Shown: positions 35,458 through 46,939, counted from the stretch's first letter. The stretch: 60,000 nt of DNA from Gnetum montanum (GCA_015680685.1 MNCI01035156.1:481572-541571); one strand, 5' to 3'. Notes: generated by a model from the sequence alone, not told the origin. Numbers and translations are program-made.

Positions 35458-35788
35458 AGGAAAAGGTCGAGCAGATATTATTCCCAAAAAAAAAGAAGGA
35501 CAAGCTACGCCCACACGTAGCATGGACCGCCAGCCACGGCCCCAAAGCAGGAGTCCCCAAGCCAAAGGATTCCAGAACCAGAAGAGGGCAGAACAGCCAA
35601 CAACAGCCGTGGTGGAGAAACGCGCAGGGAGGATCGCCCCCGCGTCCCCGAAACACGCACCAAAACCCACGACCAACGGTGGCCCAAAGACCCCGCATCA
35701 ACAGAAACCCAAAAACCATGACAAAAATGCAAAAGGGCAACGGAGGCCAGCCCATTGCTGTAGCAGAGACCCCACAACCGGGCTCCCC
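35458..35788 (-). other. LINE 3' UTR
   Basis: 331 bases between the ORF2 stop and the poly-A tail. GC-rich, with no further domain. Frames in it are shadows. Confidence 0.7.
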
Positions 35789-38700
35789 CTACTCAGCCAG
35801 GCCCGCGGCAAGGCGACGCCGATTCTCCGCAATCAGCTGGGCAATTCCGGTCCTGCCATGCTGCAGGACGTCAGCAAACCAGAGCTGCGATGAGCGAGGA
35901 CGGGAGGTAGCTGCCTGATTCTTCATGTTGCTACGCCAAGCATCTGGCGGGTCCTTCTCCCGCGGTGGCCTCGGCCGATGATGATCCTGATCAGCGTCCG
36001 GGCACCGAATGATTGGCCCTGTGTCACCCTGAGAAGCAGCTGTGTTGCCCCGCGTCCTCCCCCATCCACGCTCAACCCTCCTCGCCGAGGGATGGTTCTG
36101 CCTTCCACTGGTCTCTGCACCTGCCTGGGAGGGGGCGCCCTGCTCGAAAGCAAGACCCACTCTGGGCCCGGCCGTGGAGGAGCCCTCCTCCTTCGCGATC
36201 CCAATCTCCTGCCACAGCTTTCGGAACCTGGCCCCCAAGATAACCGGTGGGGGGCAGGCCACATTTTTGAATACACAATCATTGCGGGCCTTCCACAAAA
36301 TCCAAAGTGCAGTGAGAGTGGGCGAATTCCCAGAGATTTGGATGGGATGCAAACCACACGTGTGCCAAAATTGCCGAGTAACATGACACTCCTGCATGAA
36401 GTGCGTCAGCGTCTCATCAGCCTGAGTGCACATGGGGCACTGTGGACTAATCCCCAAGCCCCGGGACTGTAGCAACGTCCGAACCGGGAGGGCTCTGTGA
36501 AGGATCAGCCATCCGAAAACCTTGATCTTCTCTAGAATTGGCCCCCGCCAAAGGAGCCTCCAGCGCGGGTCCGCTGGGAACTGCGTCCAAAGATATTACC
36601 GAGGATGGAGGGGTTCCGTGTCACCCCCCATCATGTCCATCTGGGCACAAAGCTGCTTCCAAACGAGCGAGTCCGATCCTGCCGCCCTCCAGGGCCGATA
36701 CTTCCGCCATAGAAGCTGCGCCCAAGGGGAGGGGTCCTCCTGTGTGGTGAAGAACCTCCAGATCAAGCGTTGCCTCCCTAACACCACCGCCTCCGTGAAG
36801 GGGAGAATGCCAACTCCCCCCGCCTCGCGGGGCCGCGCAGTGGTGGCCCAATTCACCAGGTGCATCTTCTTTCCCCCCTTCCCGCCTGACCACACGAAGC
36901 TGCGCAGGATCGTGTCAATCTTTGTGACCACAGCCACCGGTAAGGCGGCGATTGAAGCCCCGAACCTAGCCATTGCCCCCAGCACCACGTTTGCCAACAC
37001 AATCTTTCCCTTACGAGAGAGGAATTGATTCGTCCAATGGGCCGTGCGCTGCTGGATTCGCATCAGTAGCGCCTGCCAGGTTTGCTTCCGATGCCAGTTA
37101 TGAATGGGGATGCCCAAATACTTATCCTCCTCCTGCCCAGGCATGATCCCCAGGATTTGAATAATCTTGCTGCGGACCGCCGGGTGCGTGTGTGTGAAGT
37201 ACAACGTGGACTTCCCCACGTGTACCTGCAGCCCCACCTCCCGTTGGAACCGGTCCAGCGCCCGCATCAACGCCTTGACCTGTGGCACCGCCGCCCTGAC
37301 GAAGATCATGGTGTCATCCACGTAGTGAGTGGTGAGACACCACACACCATTCACATCAAGGCCATGGACACCCTCGTCCACATAGTAACTTTGCAGGAGA
37401 TCCATCACCATGAGGAAGAGGAGGGGGGAGAGGGGATCGCCTTGACGTAACCCGCGGCCTGTCCCCTGGAAACCCCTCAGAGTCCCATCGATGTCAAGGG
37501 AGTAACGTCCACTTCTTTGCAACTGCAGGCAGAGCTCCGCGAAGTCCCGATCCAACCCTTTTGCCATCAGCACCTTCCGTAAAGTTGTCTAGCTAATGGA
37601 GTCATAGGCCTTCGCAATGTCAAGCTTGATGCAGAGGCCCGGATACTTAGCGCGCCGTAGGGAGTGCTGGATTTCGTGCAATAAAAGCACCTGGTCTTGG
37701 AGGTGGCGGCCCTTTATAAATGCAGCCTGGTTTTTCCCCACCAAACGGGGCATGAGGGGGCGCAGTCTGGCCACCAGCATACGAGAGAACAGTCGAAGAA
37801 GTGAGTTGCAGACCCCTATGGGCCGAAAATGGCTCGGTGCAGTGGGAGTCTCGATTTTCGGCAGAAGGACCACCCTGGAGCAGTTCAGCTCTTTGCGGAC
37901 CTGTCTCCAGACTAGCATATGATTAAAAGCATCAAGGAGATTTTCGCCCAGCACCTCTTCGTATGCGCGAAAAAATTCGATAGGCCAGCCATCCGGCCCC
38001 GGCGCCTTGTTCGCCTGCATATCTTTCAGCGCGTCGTGAAGCTCTTGCGGGGAAAAAAGGGCTAACAGCCGTGCGTTCTCTGTTTGGGTCACCACCTGCG
38101 GGATGGGCACGGAGATCGGAGCAGTGGGCTGCCACTCCCAAACCTGCTGCCAGTAACTCTGCAGCATGTCCACTCCTGACTGAGAGGGCGTCTGCTGGTG
38201 CTGCAAGAACTGGTGCAGAGGACGATGGTGTTTCCTGCGGTGTTCCACCGCCTGTGCAAAAAAAAATCTGGTATGTCTGTCCCCCAAGCGCAACCACTGG
38301 ATCCTAGCCCTCTGCTGCCAATATTCTTCCTCTTCCTGCTGCAGTGACTGCAAACGCATTAGGAGGGCAAGCTCATCATGACTAGTGTCAGAATGCTGTT
38401 CTTGTTTGGCCTGTACCGTTCCTAATCGCGTTAGAATCTGCCGGCGCTGCACAGAAAAGTTGAATTTCTCATCCTTGGGGAGGGTTTTAATTTATTTTTT
38501 CAATCTCTGCAGTGCCCATTTTAAAAAGTCGCGTGGGTCCTCCTGCCTGAGCCCATGCAGCTCTTGTCGCGGCGCGTGCTGCCCTTGCCACGTCTCATGC
38601 TGCCACGTCTCCTGCTGCCCTTGCCGCGTCTCATGTTGTCCCTGCCACGTCCCATGCTGCGGCGTTTGGTGCTGCCCCTGCCGCGTCGTTTGATGCGCCT

Positions 38701-39694
38701 GGCTCCTAGTTCTCCGCGCCTGCCACCCTGTGCTCTGCATCCGCTGCGTCGTGTGTTGCGCCAGTTTCTGCGCTTCGGTCTGCATCTGTCGCGCACCATC
38801 GAGCTTCCCCTACCGCGACGAAGCATTCTGCGTCTGCCGCGAAGTATTGGTCTGCGCCAGCCGCGAAAATTCGGCCTGCGTCCTGTGCTACTCCTGTCTC
38901 GCCCGGGACTCGCCTGACCCGCCCTGGTATCCCGCCCAGATCACCCGGACCATTCCGTCCAGCCACGGTTTCCGAAGCCACGAGCGTTCAAAATGAAATG
39001 GCCGGGGGCTCTGCACCACTGGTCGGTCAACGTGGCAAAAGATCACCCGGTGATCAGAAGCCACTCTGACACCCCCATATGCGTGCACTTCCCATTCGGT
39101 GAGCAGCGGCTGGCTAGCCCAAGCCCGATCAATCCGGGACTGAACGCATGCGGCACCCTGACGCCGGTTACTCCAGGTATACCGGCAGCCCGCAAGTTCC
39201 AAGTCGGTGAGTGCCCGCCTCTGCAACAACGTTTGAAACTCGGCTACCCCCGGGGGCTCCGCCAGGGACTCTCCCGACTTCTCCCAGCTAAATAAGCGCT
39301 GATTAAAATCTCCGATCAACAACCAGCCCGCGCCTTCGGGCACCAGTCCAGCCACGCGCTCGAGTTCCTACAGCCGCGCTGTCCACTCCTGAGCCCCGTA
39401 AACATTGGTGATCCAGACGTCTAGCCTGGGCAAGTGAACCGTGACGCTCCAATCAGACGAATCCTGTACTGCGGAGACCTCCTTAGTGAGGACCGCAAGG
39501 CCTCCAGCGCGTCCCCGACTCGGAATCGAGTGGCAGTGCCACCCCGGCCACTTCAGCACCTGGACCTCCGACTGCTTGACTTTGGTTTCCTGTAAACATA
39601 CGACATCACATCTCTCCTCAACCACCATGCATCTCAGGGTATGGCGTTTGTACGGGGTACCCTGTCCCTGGCAATTCCAAGAGAGCACCTTCAT
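35789..39694 (-). pseudogene. LINE ORF2: endonuclease and reverse transcriptase
   Basis: One reading frame of 1301 codons starting MKVLSWNCQGQ. Endonuclease: 'SWNCQG', 'CLQETK' (about 39590), 'LIGDFNQ' (about 39315) and the terminal 'SDHR' (about 39055). A Gln-rich linker follows (38800-38490). RT: 'NKAPGPDGWPIEFF', 'PIGVCNSLLRLF', 'KLDIAKAYDS', 'GLRQGDPLSPLLF' and catalytic 'YVDD' (37324-37313). C-terminal zf-RVT: 'CPMCTQADETLTHFMQEC' (about 36420). It makes the proteins for target-primed reverse transcription. Six in-frame stops (39370, 38890, 38812, 38494, 37591, 36598; first base, minus strand) inactivate it. No frameshift in 3.9 kb. Confidence 0.9.
38490..38720 (-). repeat. In-frame Gln-rich minisatellite in ORF2 linker
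   Basis: Imperfect 15-21-bp units with the plus-strand core 'ctgccacgtctcatg' encode repeats of the type QGQHETRQ / WQHETWQ. It lies between endonuclease and RT and keeps the ORF2 frame. Confidence 0.75.
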
Positions 39695-41126
39695 GGCGAC
39701 GGTTGACGCTGAAACATCTCCTCGAGAGTGGGTTGTGCACCCAGATCAACAAAGAGTTGCGCGGCCTTATGCCGCCGGGTGTTGTGCGCTGGTGTGCCCA
39801 CCTTGTCTGCTGACAGTAGCCTCGCCACCCCCTCTCCATTCGGCGGGCCATTTTTCCCCAGGGGGGAACGTGACCGAGCTGTCCCACGTCGCGTATTGAT
39901 CCAGTCCGTGACAGGAGGAGGCGACAGAGCCTCCCCGTCCGAACCTCCTCCCGCAATGTGTAGCGGCCTCGGTTTAGCAGCGAGCGGTTTTCCCCCCCCC
40001 AATCAGAGTCTGCAAGTATGGGGTGTGCGTGTTCTCCCTGGGCATCCCTTCCAAGCGCTCCGCGTGCGTCGTCCCTGCAGCCTGCGTTGTCCCTGCAGCC
40101 GGCGTCGTCGTCTTCTTTGGTCCGCGGTGCAGCCTGTCCGGCGCGACCGTGCGTGCTTGAGTCCGCCCGGCGTATGTGGGGCCAGTCCGGTGTTCCCCCC
40201 CTGACTGCATCCTCTCTTACCAGCAGCGCGCCACTCCCCCCCTTGGTCACGATTCGGGTCCGCCTTGGCCGAGCCTCCCCCTGGGATAGCCCGCGGCCTT
40301 TGCTGATTTTCAAAGTGGATACGGATTCGCTCCTCCCCACTCTCTGACTCCAGCACCAGCGTCTCGGCCTGTGTCTGCATTTGCAGTGGTCTCCAAATAC
40401 AGAACCGGGCATAGCCTAGGTATTCCCTATTCTCTGTAAAAGTGTCAAATTTAATAAACTCCCCCACTGCCTGCGCGCATGCGCGGAGAACCTCGAGGGA
40501 CCAATATTCCAGTGGCAACTCGTATAAGCGTACCCATACCGGGGCCCTGGCGAACAGATGTGGGTCACGGTGCGCACCCGGGCACCAGGGAGCCAGGGCG
40601 AGGCCCCGTGCCCCGTAAAACCAAGGTCCGCCCACCAGAACCTTCTCGCGATCTGCCATGGAGGCAAACCCAAACAGTAGGCGGTCATCTGCGAGGCATT
40701 TGACCGTCACTGTCTCCAGCTCCCACGTCACCCGAGCCCACCGGCGAATCAGATCCAGTCGGGGCCGTAGGCCTTCCGACACAAACTTACCGATTAGACT
40801 GCGCGCCAAGCTGTCCAGCATAGCGCTATCTGGATCCTTGACGTGCAGCCGTAGCTCTGGCCCCTCAGTCGTGGCCCGCTGCGCAGCATCTTGCTGGACT
40901 GCGCCTGTGTGGGCCTGCCCGTGACCATGGACGCCCAGACCTGTGTGATCATGTGCGTAAACCTCCGTTTCATGGGCTGTACCTGCCTCCCCTGGGTCGG
41001 ACCCCCCGGTGCTGAGCCAATCCCGGCTGAGCCGGACCCTCCCTGAGCAGCATCCGCCTCGTTGTCTGCTGCGCCCGCCTGGGGCTGAGTTGCTCCCGCC
41101 GGGGTCTGAGTTGCTGCGCCCGCCAT
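39691..41126 (-). pseudogene. LINE ORF1 (copy joined to ORF2)
   Basis: Starts MAGAATQTPAGATQ. After a frameshift the frame 40821-40003 carries the plant ORF1 RNA-binding domain (DUF4283-like): 'CLADDRLLFGFASMADREKV', 'LGGPW'-equivalent 'LVGGPWFYGARGLAL', 'VWVRLYELPLEYW' and 'YARFCIW'. After a TGA at 40005-40003 the same frame resumes and ends '...LEEMFQRQPSP'. The usual CCHC zinc knuckle behind DUF4283 is not found. The frameshift is one missing base in a C run (6 C at 41002-41007; 7 C at 42566-42572 in the other copy). Its TGA stop overlaps the ORF2 ATG as ATGA (39694-39691). Confidence 0.8.
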
Positions 41127-41127
41127 C

Positions 41128-42321
41128 AGATCAAAACTACCACCGATTCCGTTCAGTGAGATTTCATGTTAGTTGACTGATGACCATTGAATTCAGGATT
41201 ATCAAGAATTAATGGTATGTTCAAGGTGATCATACTTATGTATTATTATTAAATGTATTAATTAACTAAGGACATGAATGTAAAATGCATAAGTAATAAA
41301 GTGCATGAATGAAAACATTAAACTATCCTAAGTGCTGTAAGTAATTCCAAGAATATCATCTTTATTATTGTCACATTAAGGTGTTCAAGTACATTAATGA
41401 TCAAATAAAGATTTGTAAAATCCTTAAAGTCCTACTACAGGTGCTTAGAAAATATTCTAACTCTGGCTGAAAAAAACTATAAGAACTTGGATACTCGATT
41501 GACTTAATGTGCCATAAACATGATGGGTAAACACATTTATATAAGTAAGACTAGCCATTACATTAGGGAATCTACATTGACACATCAAATCATGCATCGA
41601 TGGAGTTGCATCAATGGGGCTACATTGATGGGGCTACATCGACATATCCTATTCAATGATTCATCATACCCCCACAATTGAGTGAAAAATTATCCTCAAG
41701 TAACCAAAAGTAGGATCAAGATTCTTACAAAATCGGAAAGGTATGGAATTATTGACTAAAAAACTCTAATTGATAGACTTTTAGTGTTGAATCATATGGA
41801 ATTAAAAAAATTACAAAAATGGATGTCTTGGACAAAAAAATTGAACACCGTTACAAAGATTAATATCTAGAATCCTTTGATTGCGAAAGATGAAGATAAG
41901 ATCAAACAATGTCAAGAGGTGAAGGCTCATGGGGTACTGAAGGACTTTCATTAAGCTTTGGCACATGTGATGGTTTAGGCTATCCTAATGTAGTAGCTAC
42001 TTCCAATGGAAAATGAAAAGTATTTGGTAATGCCTTCATCTTCTCCTCCTTGCTTTGTGGATGATACATAGTTCACATGGCTTCACCAATGTAGGCTAGT
42101 ATGGGGATGTTCCATGGATAGGGAATTACAAGAAAAAACTCCTTAATGTTGATAAACCATGTTACAAATTATTTACATTCCACATTGAACATCTTTATGA
42201 GGTTCTATAGCTCATGGTAATCATCTAACCTTTTGGCGAAGTTCTTAGCAATCAATCGTTGATCTATGAATCAGGGGATTCTAAGAACTTCATGCTCAAC
42301 ATTGGCTATTTCTAGTTTCTC
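41128..42321 (-). mobile_element. Gypsy LTR and 3' internal fragment
   Basis: From about 41180 to 41664 this is a partial LTR of the G family in minus orientation, matching 55360-55899 ('tcaaggtgatcatactt' region, then 'tgcatcgatgg' repeats). The LTR start is at 41664, followed to the right by the polypurine tract (minus-strand TTGTGGGGG) and about 640 bases of internal 3' sequence with no readable product. It stops at the ambiguous base 42322. The first 50 bases (41128-41180) are unassigned. Confidence 0.65.
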
Positions 42322-42322
42322 N
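42322..42322. other. Ambiguous base at a sequence junction
   Basis: An 'n' lies exactly between AT-rich gypsy sequence and the second copy of the LINE 5' end. It is the only one I noticed in the window. Confidence 0.9.
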
Positions 42323-42692
42323 TCGGGGCCGTAGGCCTTCCGACACAAACTTACCGATTAGACTGCGCGCCAAGCTATCCAGCATAGCGCTATCTGGGTC
42401 CTTGACGTGCAGCCGTAGCTCTAGCCCCTCAGTCATGGCCCGCTGCGCAGCAGCTTGCTGGACTGCGACTGTGTGGGCCTGCCCGTGACCATGGACGCCC
42501 AGACCTGTGTGATCGTGTGCGTAAACCTCCGTTTCATGGGCTGTACCTGCCCCCCCTGGGTCTGACCCCCCCGGTGCTGAGCCAATCCCGGCTGAGCCGA
42601 ACCCTCCATGAGCAGCATCCGCCTCGTTGTGTGCTGCGCCCGCCTGGGTCTGAGTTGCTCCCGCCGGGGTCTGAGTTGCTGCGCCCGCCATC
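42323..42692 (-). pseudogene. Second copy of the LINE ORF1 start
   Basis: Matches 40759-41127 with about 13 substitutions and one indel (counted by eye). Here the frame is open from the ATG at 42691 through 'MLDSLARSLIGKFVSEGLRP', showing that the frameshift in the other copy is secondary. It is cut at 42322. Confidence 0.85.
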
Positions 42693-42767
42693 CAAAAAAG
42701 TATATTCCTTAATGTTGTGTGCTGCGCTCGCCTGGGTCTGAGTTGCTCCCGCTTGGGTCTGAGTTCA
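42693..42767 (-). other. LINE 5' UTR piece with a partial repeat
   Basis: Contains 'tgtgctgcgctcgcctgggt' and 'ctgagttgctcccgc', a second, diverged version of the ORF1 start region at 42630-42675. The 5' end therefore carries a short internal duplication. Confidence 0.55.

Positions 42768-42800
<33 letters not shown>
42768..42800. repeat. (CAT)11 microsatellite
   Basis: Eleven CAT triplets between the LINE 5' end and the rest of the right target duplication. The target itself contains CATCAT, so the array probably grew from the duplication. Confidence 0.9.
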
Positions 42801-42808
42801 GGAATTTT
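42795..42808. repeat. LINE target-site duplication, right copy
   Basis: CATCATGGAATTTT, identical to 35435-35448. It overlaps the last two triplets of the microsatellite, and Copia sequence resumes directly after it. Confidence 0.8.
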
Positions 42809-43320
42809 AAAAACCATTGAGCTGAAGCCTATTTTAATCCATATATGGATTTCTTGAGCTTGCATACCAATTGCTCACCACCACAAGAGGAAAATACTTT
42901 AGGTTGTTTCACATAAACTTCTTCCTCTATATCACCATTAAGGAATGTCATTTTCACATCCATTTGATGTAATTTGAAATCAAAATGAGCAACCAATGCC
43001 ATAATCACATGAAGGGAATTCTTCTTAGATATAGGTGAAAAGGTTTATGTGTAATTTATTCCCTCTCTGTGAGTGAACCCTTTAGTAAAAGGTCTTTCCT
43101 TATATCTTTCAATGTTTCCTAATGAATATCTGTTTTTCTTAAAGACCCACTTGCATCTAATGGCTTTTACAACATCAAACAACTTGACAAGATTTCAGAC
43201 TCCACTAAATGACATAGAGTTCATCTCATCATTCATGGCATCATACCACAAGTCAAATTCCTTAAAAATCATGACTTATGAAAGCGTTTCGAGATTATTT
43301 TTGTCTCGTATAGTCACACT
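42809..43320 (-). pseudogene. Copia B reverse transcriptase, 5' part
   Basis: Parallels A at 29460-29990: near 43100-43200 the minus strand gives the 'CKWVF--K' RT start, interrupted by stops, and near 42860 the cysteine/glycine-rich 'SSCGGEQLV' stretch. It joins 34801-35434 if the LINE is left out. Confidence 0.7.
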
Positions 43321-44253
43321 TTGGTAGATACACTATATAGTCATTAGGAATCGTTGATTGCCTTACTATAGTAGATCTCAATTTTGGTTCATCATTCTTC
43401 TAAGGAGCATCTTGTTCAACAACCTATTCAATAGGTTCAGGTATATGTTGTTCAACTAGATCTACTGCTTCTTGATTAGTAGTCTATGGAACTCCAATGA
43501 TTAGTTGTTATTCATAACATGTTTGTGTTGTAGGTGTTTATGTACAATAATCAGTCTATTACTTGAAGTAGAGGGTTGAGCATATACATGATCATTCTCA
43601 GGAATAGTGTTCTAGGATTGATTGCTCCCAGTAATCAAGTCATTTTCAAGAAATTTAGCATTCTTTGATTTCACAAACCTAGTAGTATATGATGGACAAT
43701 CAAATTTATATCCCTTAAATCATTTGGCATATCCAATGAAAGACCCACTTGTGATCCTTTGGTCTAGCTTCTCTTCTTATGGATTATAGGCTCTTAGTTT
43801 AGAAGAGCATTTCCAAATGTGTATATGTTGCAAACTTGGTTTTCAACCTTTCCATAATTCAAATGGTGTCTTTGAGGAAGCCTTGGTTGGAACTTGGTTT
43901 AATATATACACAACCATCTTGAGAGATTTAGTTTACAAGGACTTATGAAGCTTGTAGCTACTAAGCATACTCTATACCATATCCAAAAATGTTCAATTTC
44001 TTCTCTTTGCCACACCATTCTGGTCTAGAGAACCAAACATAGTATACTAGGCAACAATCCCATGCTCTTAAAGAAACTTAAGAAATGGACAAGGTGCTTG
44101 TCCATCATCATTGTATCTACCATAGTATTCAAGACTTCTATTAGACCTCACTATCTTTATTTACTTACTACACTATTTCTCTACTTCAGCTTCAAGCACT
44201 TTAAAGGCATCTAAAGCTTTGTTCTTGTTATGAGGTAGGTAGAGATACACATA
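43321..44253 (-). pseudogene. Copia B integrase remnant and linker
   Basis: Aligns with A at 30000-30907. The 'VPTKA--K-PFELW' block lies near 43850-43910 and a hydrophilic linker at 43400-43600. No frame is open for more than about 50 codons; more decayed than in A. Confidence 0.7.
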
Positions 44254-44941
44254 TCATGAGGAATCATCAATAAAAGTAATAAAATACTTTTGATAGCACA
44301 TGTCTATATCTGGACTATAAATATCTATATGTATGATCTCTAATATGTATGAAGTTCTCTTGGCACCTTTCTTTGACATATTGGTTTGCTTTTCCTTTAT
44401 GTAGTCCACACAAGTGCAAAATTTAGTAAAATCTAAAGTACTAACTATTCCATCATTTACTAATCTCTTTACTCTCTTAATAGATATATGTCCTAATCTA
44501 TGATGCCACAACATAGAGGATTCTTCATTCATTACACATATTTTAATGCCAACACTATCATGAACATGCATAGAAGTATAATAAGTTTCATTTTGTAAAC
44601 TAATTCTGAAAAGACCATCTATCAATGTACCATTTCCAATAAGTTCAAATATATAATATAAACTAAATATAGTGTCTAAAAATTAAAGTAAAATCCTAAT
44701 GATACAAGCCTTGAAACAAAATTAAATTCCTCGAAAAATTTAGAATATAAAATATCTTTTGTAACTCTAAAAGAAAACCACTACTCAAAACTAAATTGCA
44801 TGTTCTAACTACCTCCATATGTGAGCACATCTTGTTTCTTGAATACATGCACAACTTACTTTCCACTAACTTCCTTAGGTTTTGCACCCCTTGCAAGGAA
44901 TTAGTTACATGGATTATAGAACTAAAGTCAATCCACCACAT
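44254..44941 (-). pseudogene. Copia B protease and pre-integrase region
   Basis: Frames 44941-44696 (protease start 'WWIDFSSIIHVTNS', active-site D-S-G now D-F-S) and 44625-44254 ('SSMLWHHRLGHISIKRV', then 'CTCVDYIKEKQT'). Parallel to A at 30908-31603 with a break between the two frames. Confidence 0.85.
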
Positions 44942-46924
44942 GTTATTGCCAACATCAACAACATTTGATTCAAAACAAACAAGTCAAAATTCAACATTGT
45001 CACATTTAAAAATAGAGTAGTTCATAGGTTGTATTACTACATAAATTAAAACATGCTTATGTAACTAAATTTGAGGTTAAAATATTGTATGACATGTTTA
45101 CCAATGTAAATCATGCATAAAATATGAATCAAATGACATTAAAATTGCCTGTGGGCTAAGTTTTTAATTAAAAAAAATTCATATATCCTTATAATGAAAC
45201 TATTAAATTATATTCCTTTTCTTAATCTATCTGGGTAAATTAAGAAATATAATTCAATATATCATCCTAATTAATCATATTAAATATAATAAAAATTCTT
45301 GTGGAAAATTTTTTACATTACATATGATTAATCATAATTTAATATTTATTTACCATATGTGATCCACAACTCTTAATATATAATTTTGCATAATTAAAGA
45401 TGTTGTGGATACTCTCTAATTATACAAAATTATATAGATAACTAGTCATTTAATTTTATGTAGAAAAACTATTTTCCTAATGCATATATCAATATGTCTC
45501 TTTATACATTTATACAAATATAAATTCTGCATAAAATTAATTATTTCTAAAATACATAAAAAAATTCTAACATTTGTGTAAATCATGGAAAACCAAATTA
45601 AACTCATTACTAGGGGAGAAAATGTTAGAAACCCAAACCATAGAATGGTATAATTAGTGAATTAAACATGACCAGGTCTAAAATACTATGAAAAGATCAA
45701 AAATTAATTTAGCACATTAGTCTACCATGTCTGACACAAACTATATAATTGTTCTTAGTAGCTTGAACAATCACTTTCCTTCCCTTTATATTTTCATGGT
45801 AAAATAGATGGAATCGATTGTTATCTAGTTTAAGCAGTATATATGTCTTGGGCATAATCCAATCAATCTACCTTAAGATAAAATGTAATTACTAGATATT
45901 GAATGATCATCTTGAAACACTTCATCACTATGGGTTGAGCATAAAATCTTTTATATATCTACTAAAAATTTAAAAACATGCCTCAATTTTAGAAAAACAT
46001 GTCAAGCAAATCTAACAAAATAACTTCTAATGATTTCCTAATGATTTCTAAAATAGATATAAATCATGGATTAGGAATGATACATGATTTAAAAGAAAGA
46101 AGTGATAGAACATCTGTAGATACCTTAGTAGCAATTATAGTGCTACCTAATGCTGCTTCATAGAATTGAAGGAGTCCATCCCATGCTAAAATGAGCAAAG
46201 ATAATAATAATATGATTTAATAGAGGCTAAAAGTCGAATCCATTTGTGTTTTCTTGGATGTTAAGAAAAATGGTGTGCCTAGATCTACAAACTAATTTAG
46301 AACTCATATTGGAGTGTTTGAGAGTAAAGAGATTCATTTTTGGTTTTTTTTTTCTACTTGCTCTAGGAAAATAAAAAATGAAAAATTCATAGCAAGCTAG
46401 ACTTGATGCATAACTTGGACTATTTCATAGCATTGACAAAGTCTATTTTTCCCAGAGAAAATGAGAAAAGGAAAATGCCATAAAATGCATTTTGACATGT
46501 TTCAAGCATAATAGATATAGGTTCCATCCCCATCCCATGGAATACAAAATTTAAGTTGTCTCAGCTTTTCATAGTCAAGGAACCAATTAATTCATATATT
46601 AAAATGGATTTGTTATATGTACAACATGTAAAGCAAAGCCAAAACCACACCCACTATAGTTTTGTTGATGCAAATCAACCTTTTCTAGTTTGATTACAGA
46701 TCAAAGAATTCTACAATGAAAATTCCAAAATATATGGATGCACACAATAGTGGTGCAAGAGGAAATCAAATACAGTTGGATGAATTACATTAACATATAA
46801 ACAAATTATTCACTATGGGAAATGAGGCATATTATAGGGTTGAGTGAGTCTTTCCACCATCATTGAAAACTTTGTCAATAGAAACCTTATCCAAACAAGT
46901 TCTAAGCATCAAGATAGAGATCTA
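44942..46924 (-). other. Copia B leader/gag region, unrecognisable
   Basis: Closely parallels 31604-33548 of A over its whole length, including the phrase 'gttagaaacccaaaccatag' (45624; 32270 in A). AT-rich, without a long frame or zinc knuckle. Confidence 0.6.
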
Positions 46925-46939
46925 ACTAGCTCTGATATC
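46925..46939 (-). other. Copia B primer-binding site
   Basis: The minus strand reads TGATATCAGAGCTAGTT at 46939-46923, one base from the initiator-Met complement. Confidence 0.75.

Larger units (their letters stand above)
35445..42767 (-). mobile_element. L1-type LINE, GC-rich, inserted in Copia B
   Basis: Minus-strand non-LTR element: 13-base poly-A tail (T run 35445-35457), 3' UTR, ORF2 (39694-35789), ORF1 (41126-39691), a second copy of the 5' end (42692-42323), and matching 14-bp target duplications outside. Much more GC-rich than the flanking Copia. ORF2 has endonuclease, RT and a zf-RVT domain, with no RNase H seen, as in plant L1 elements. The interval 41128-42322 interrupts it and may be an assembly artefact. 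Confidence 0.85.

Noticed and set aside
35437-38996. Many overlapping open frames on both strands in the GC-rich LINE
   Set aside because: They are shadows of ORF1 and ORF2. GC-rich sequence has few stops, and only the minus frame starting at 39694 carries the domain order of a LINE ORF2.
35435-42808. Two separate LINE insertions side by side
   Set aside because: Only one poly-A tail and one pair of target duplications are present, and the duplications match across the whole interval. A single LINE with a later rearrangement or assembly fault fits better.
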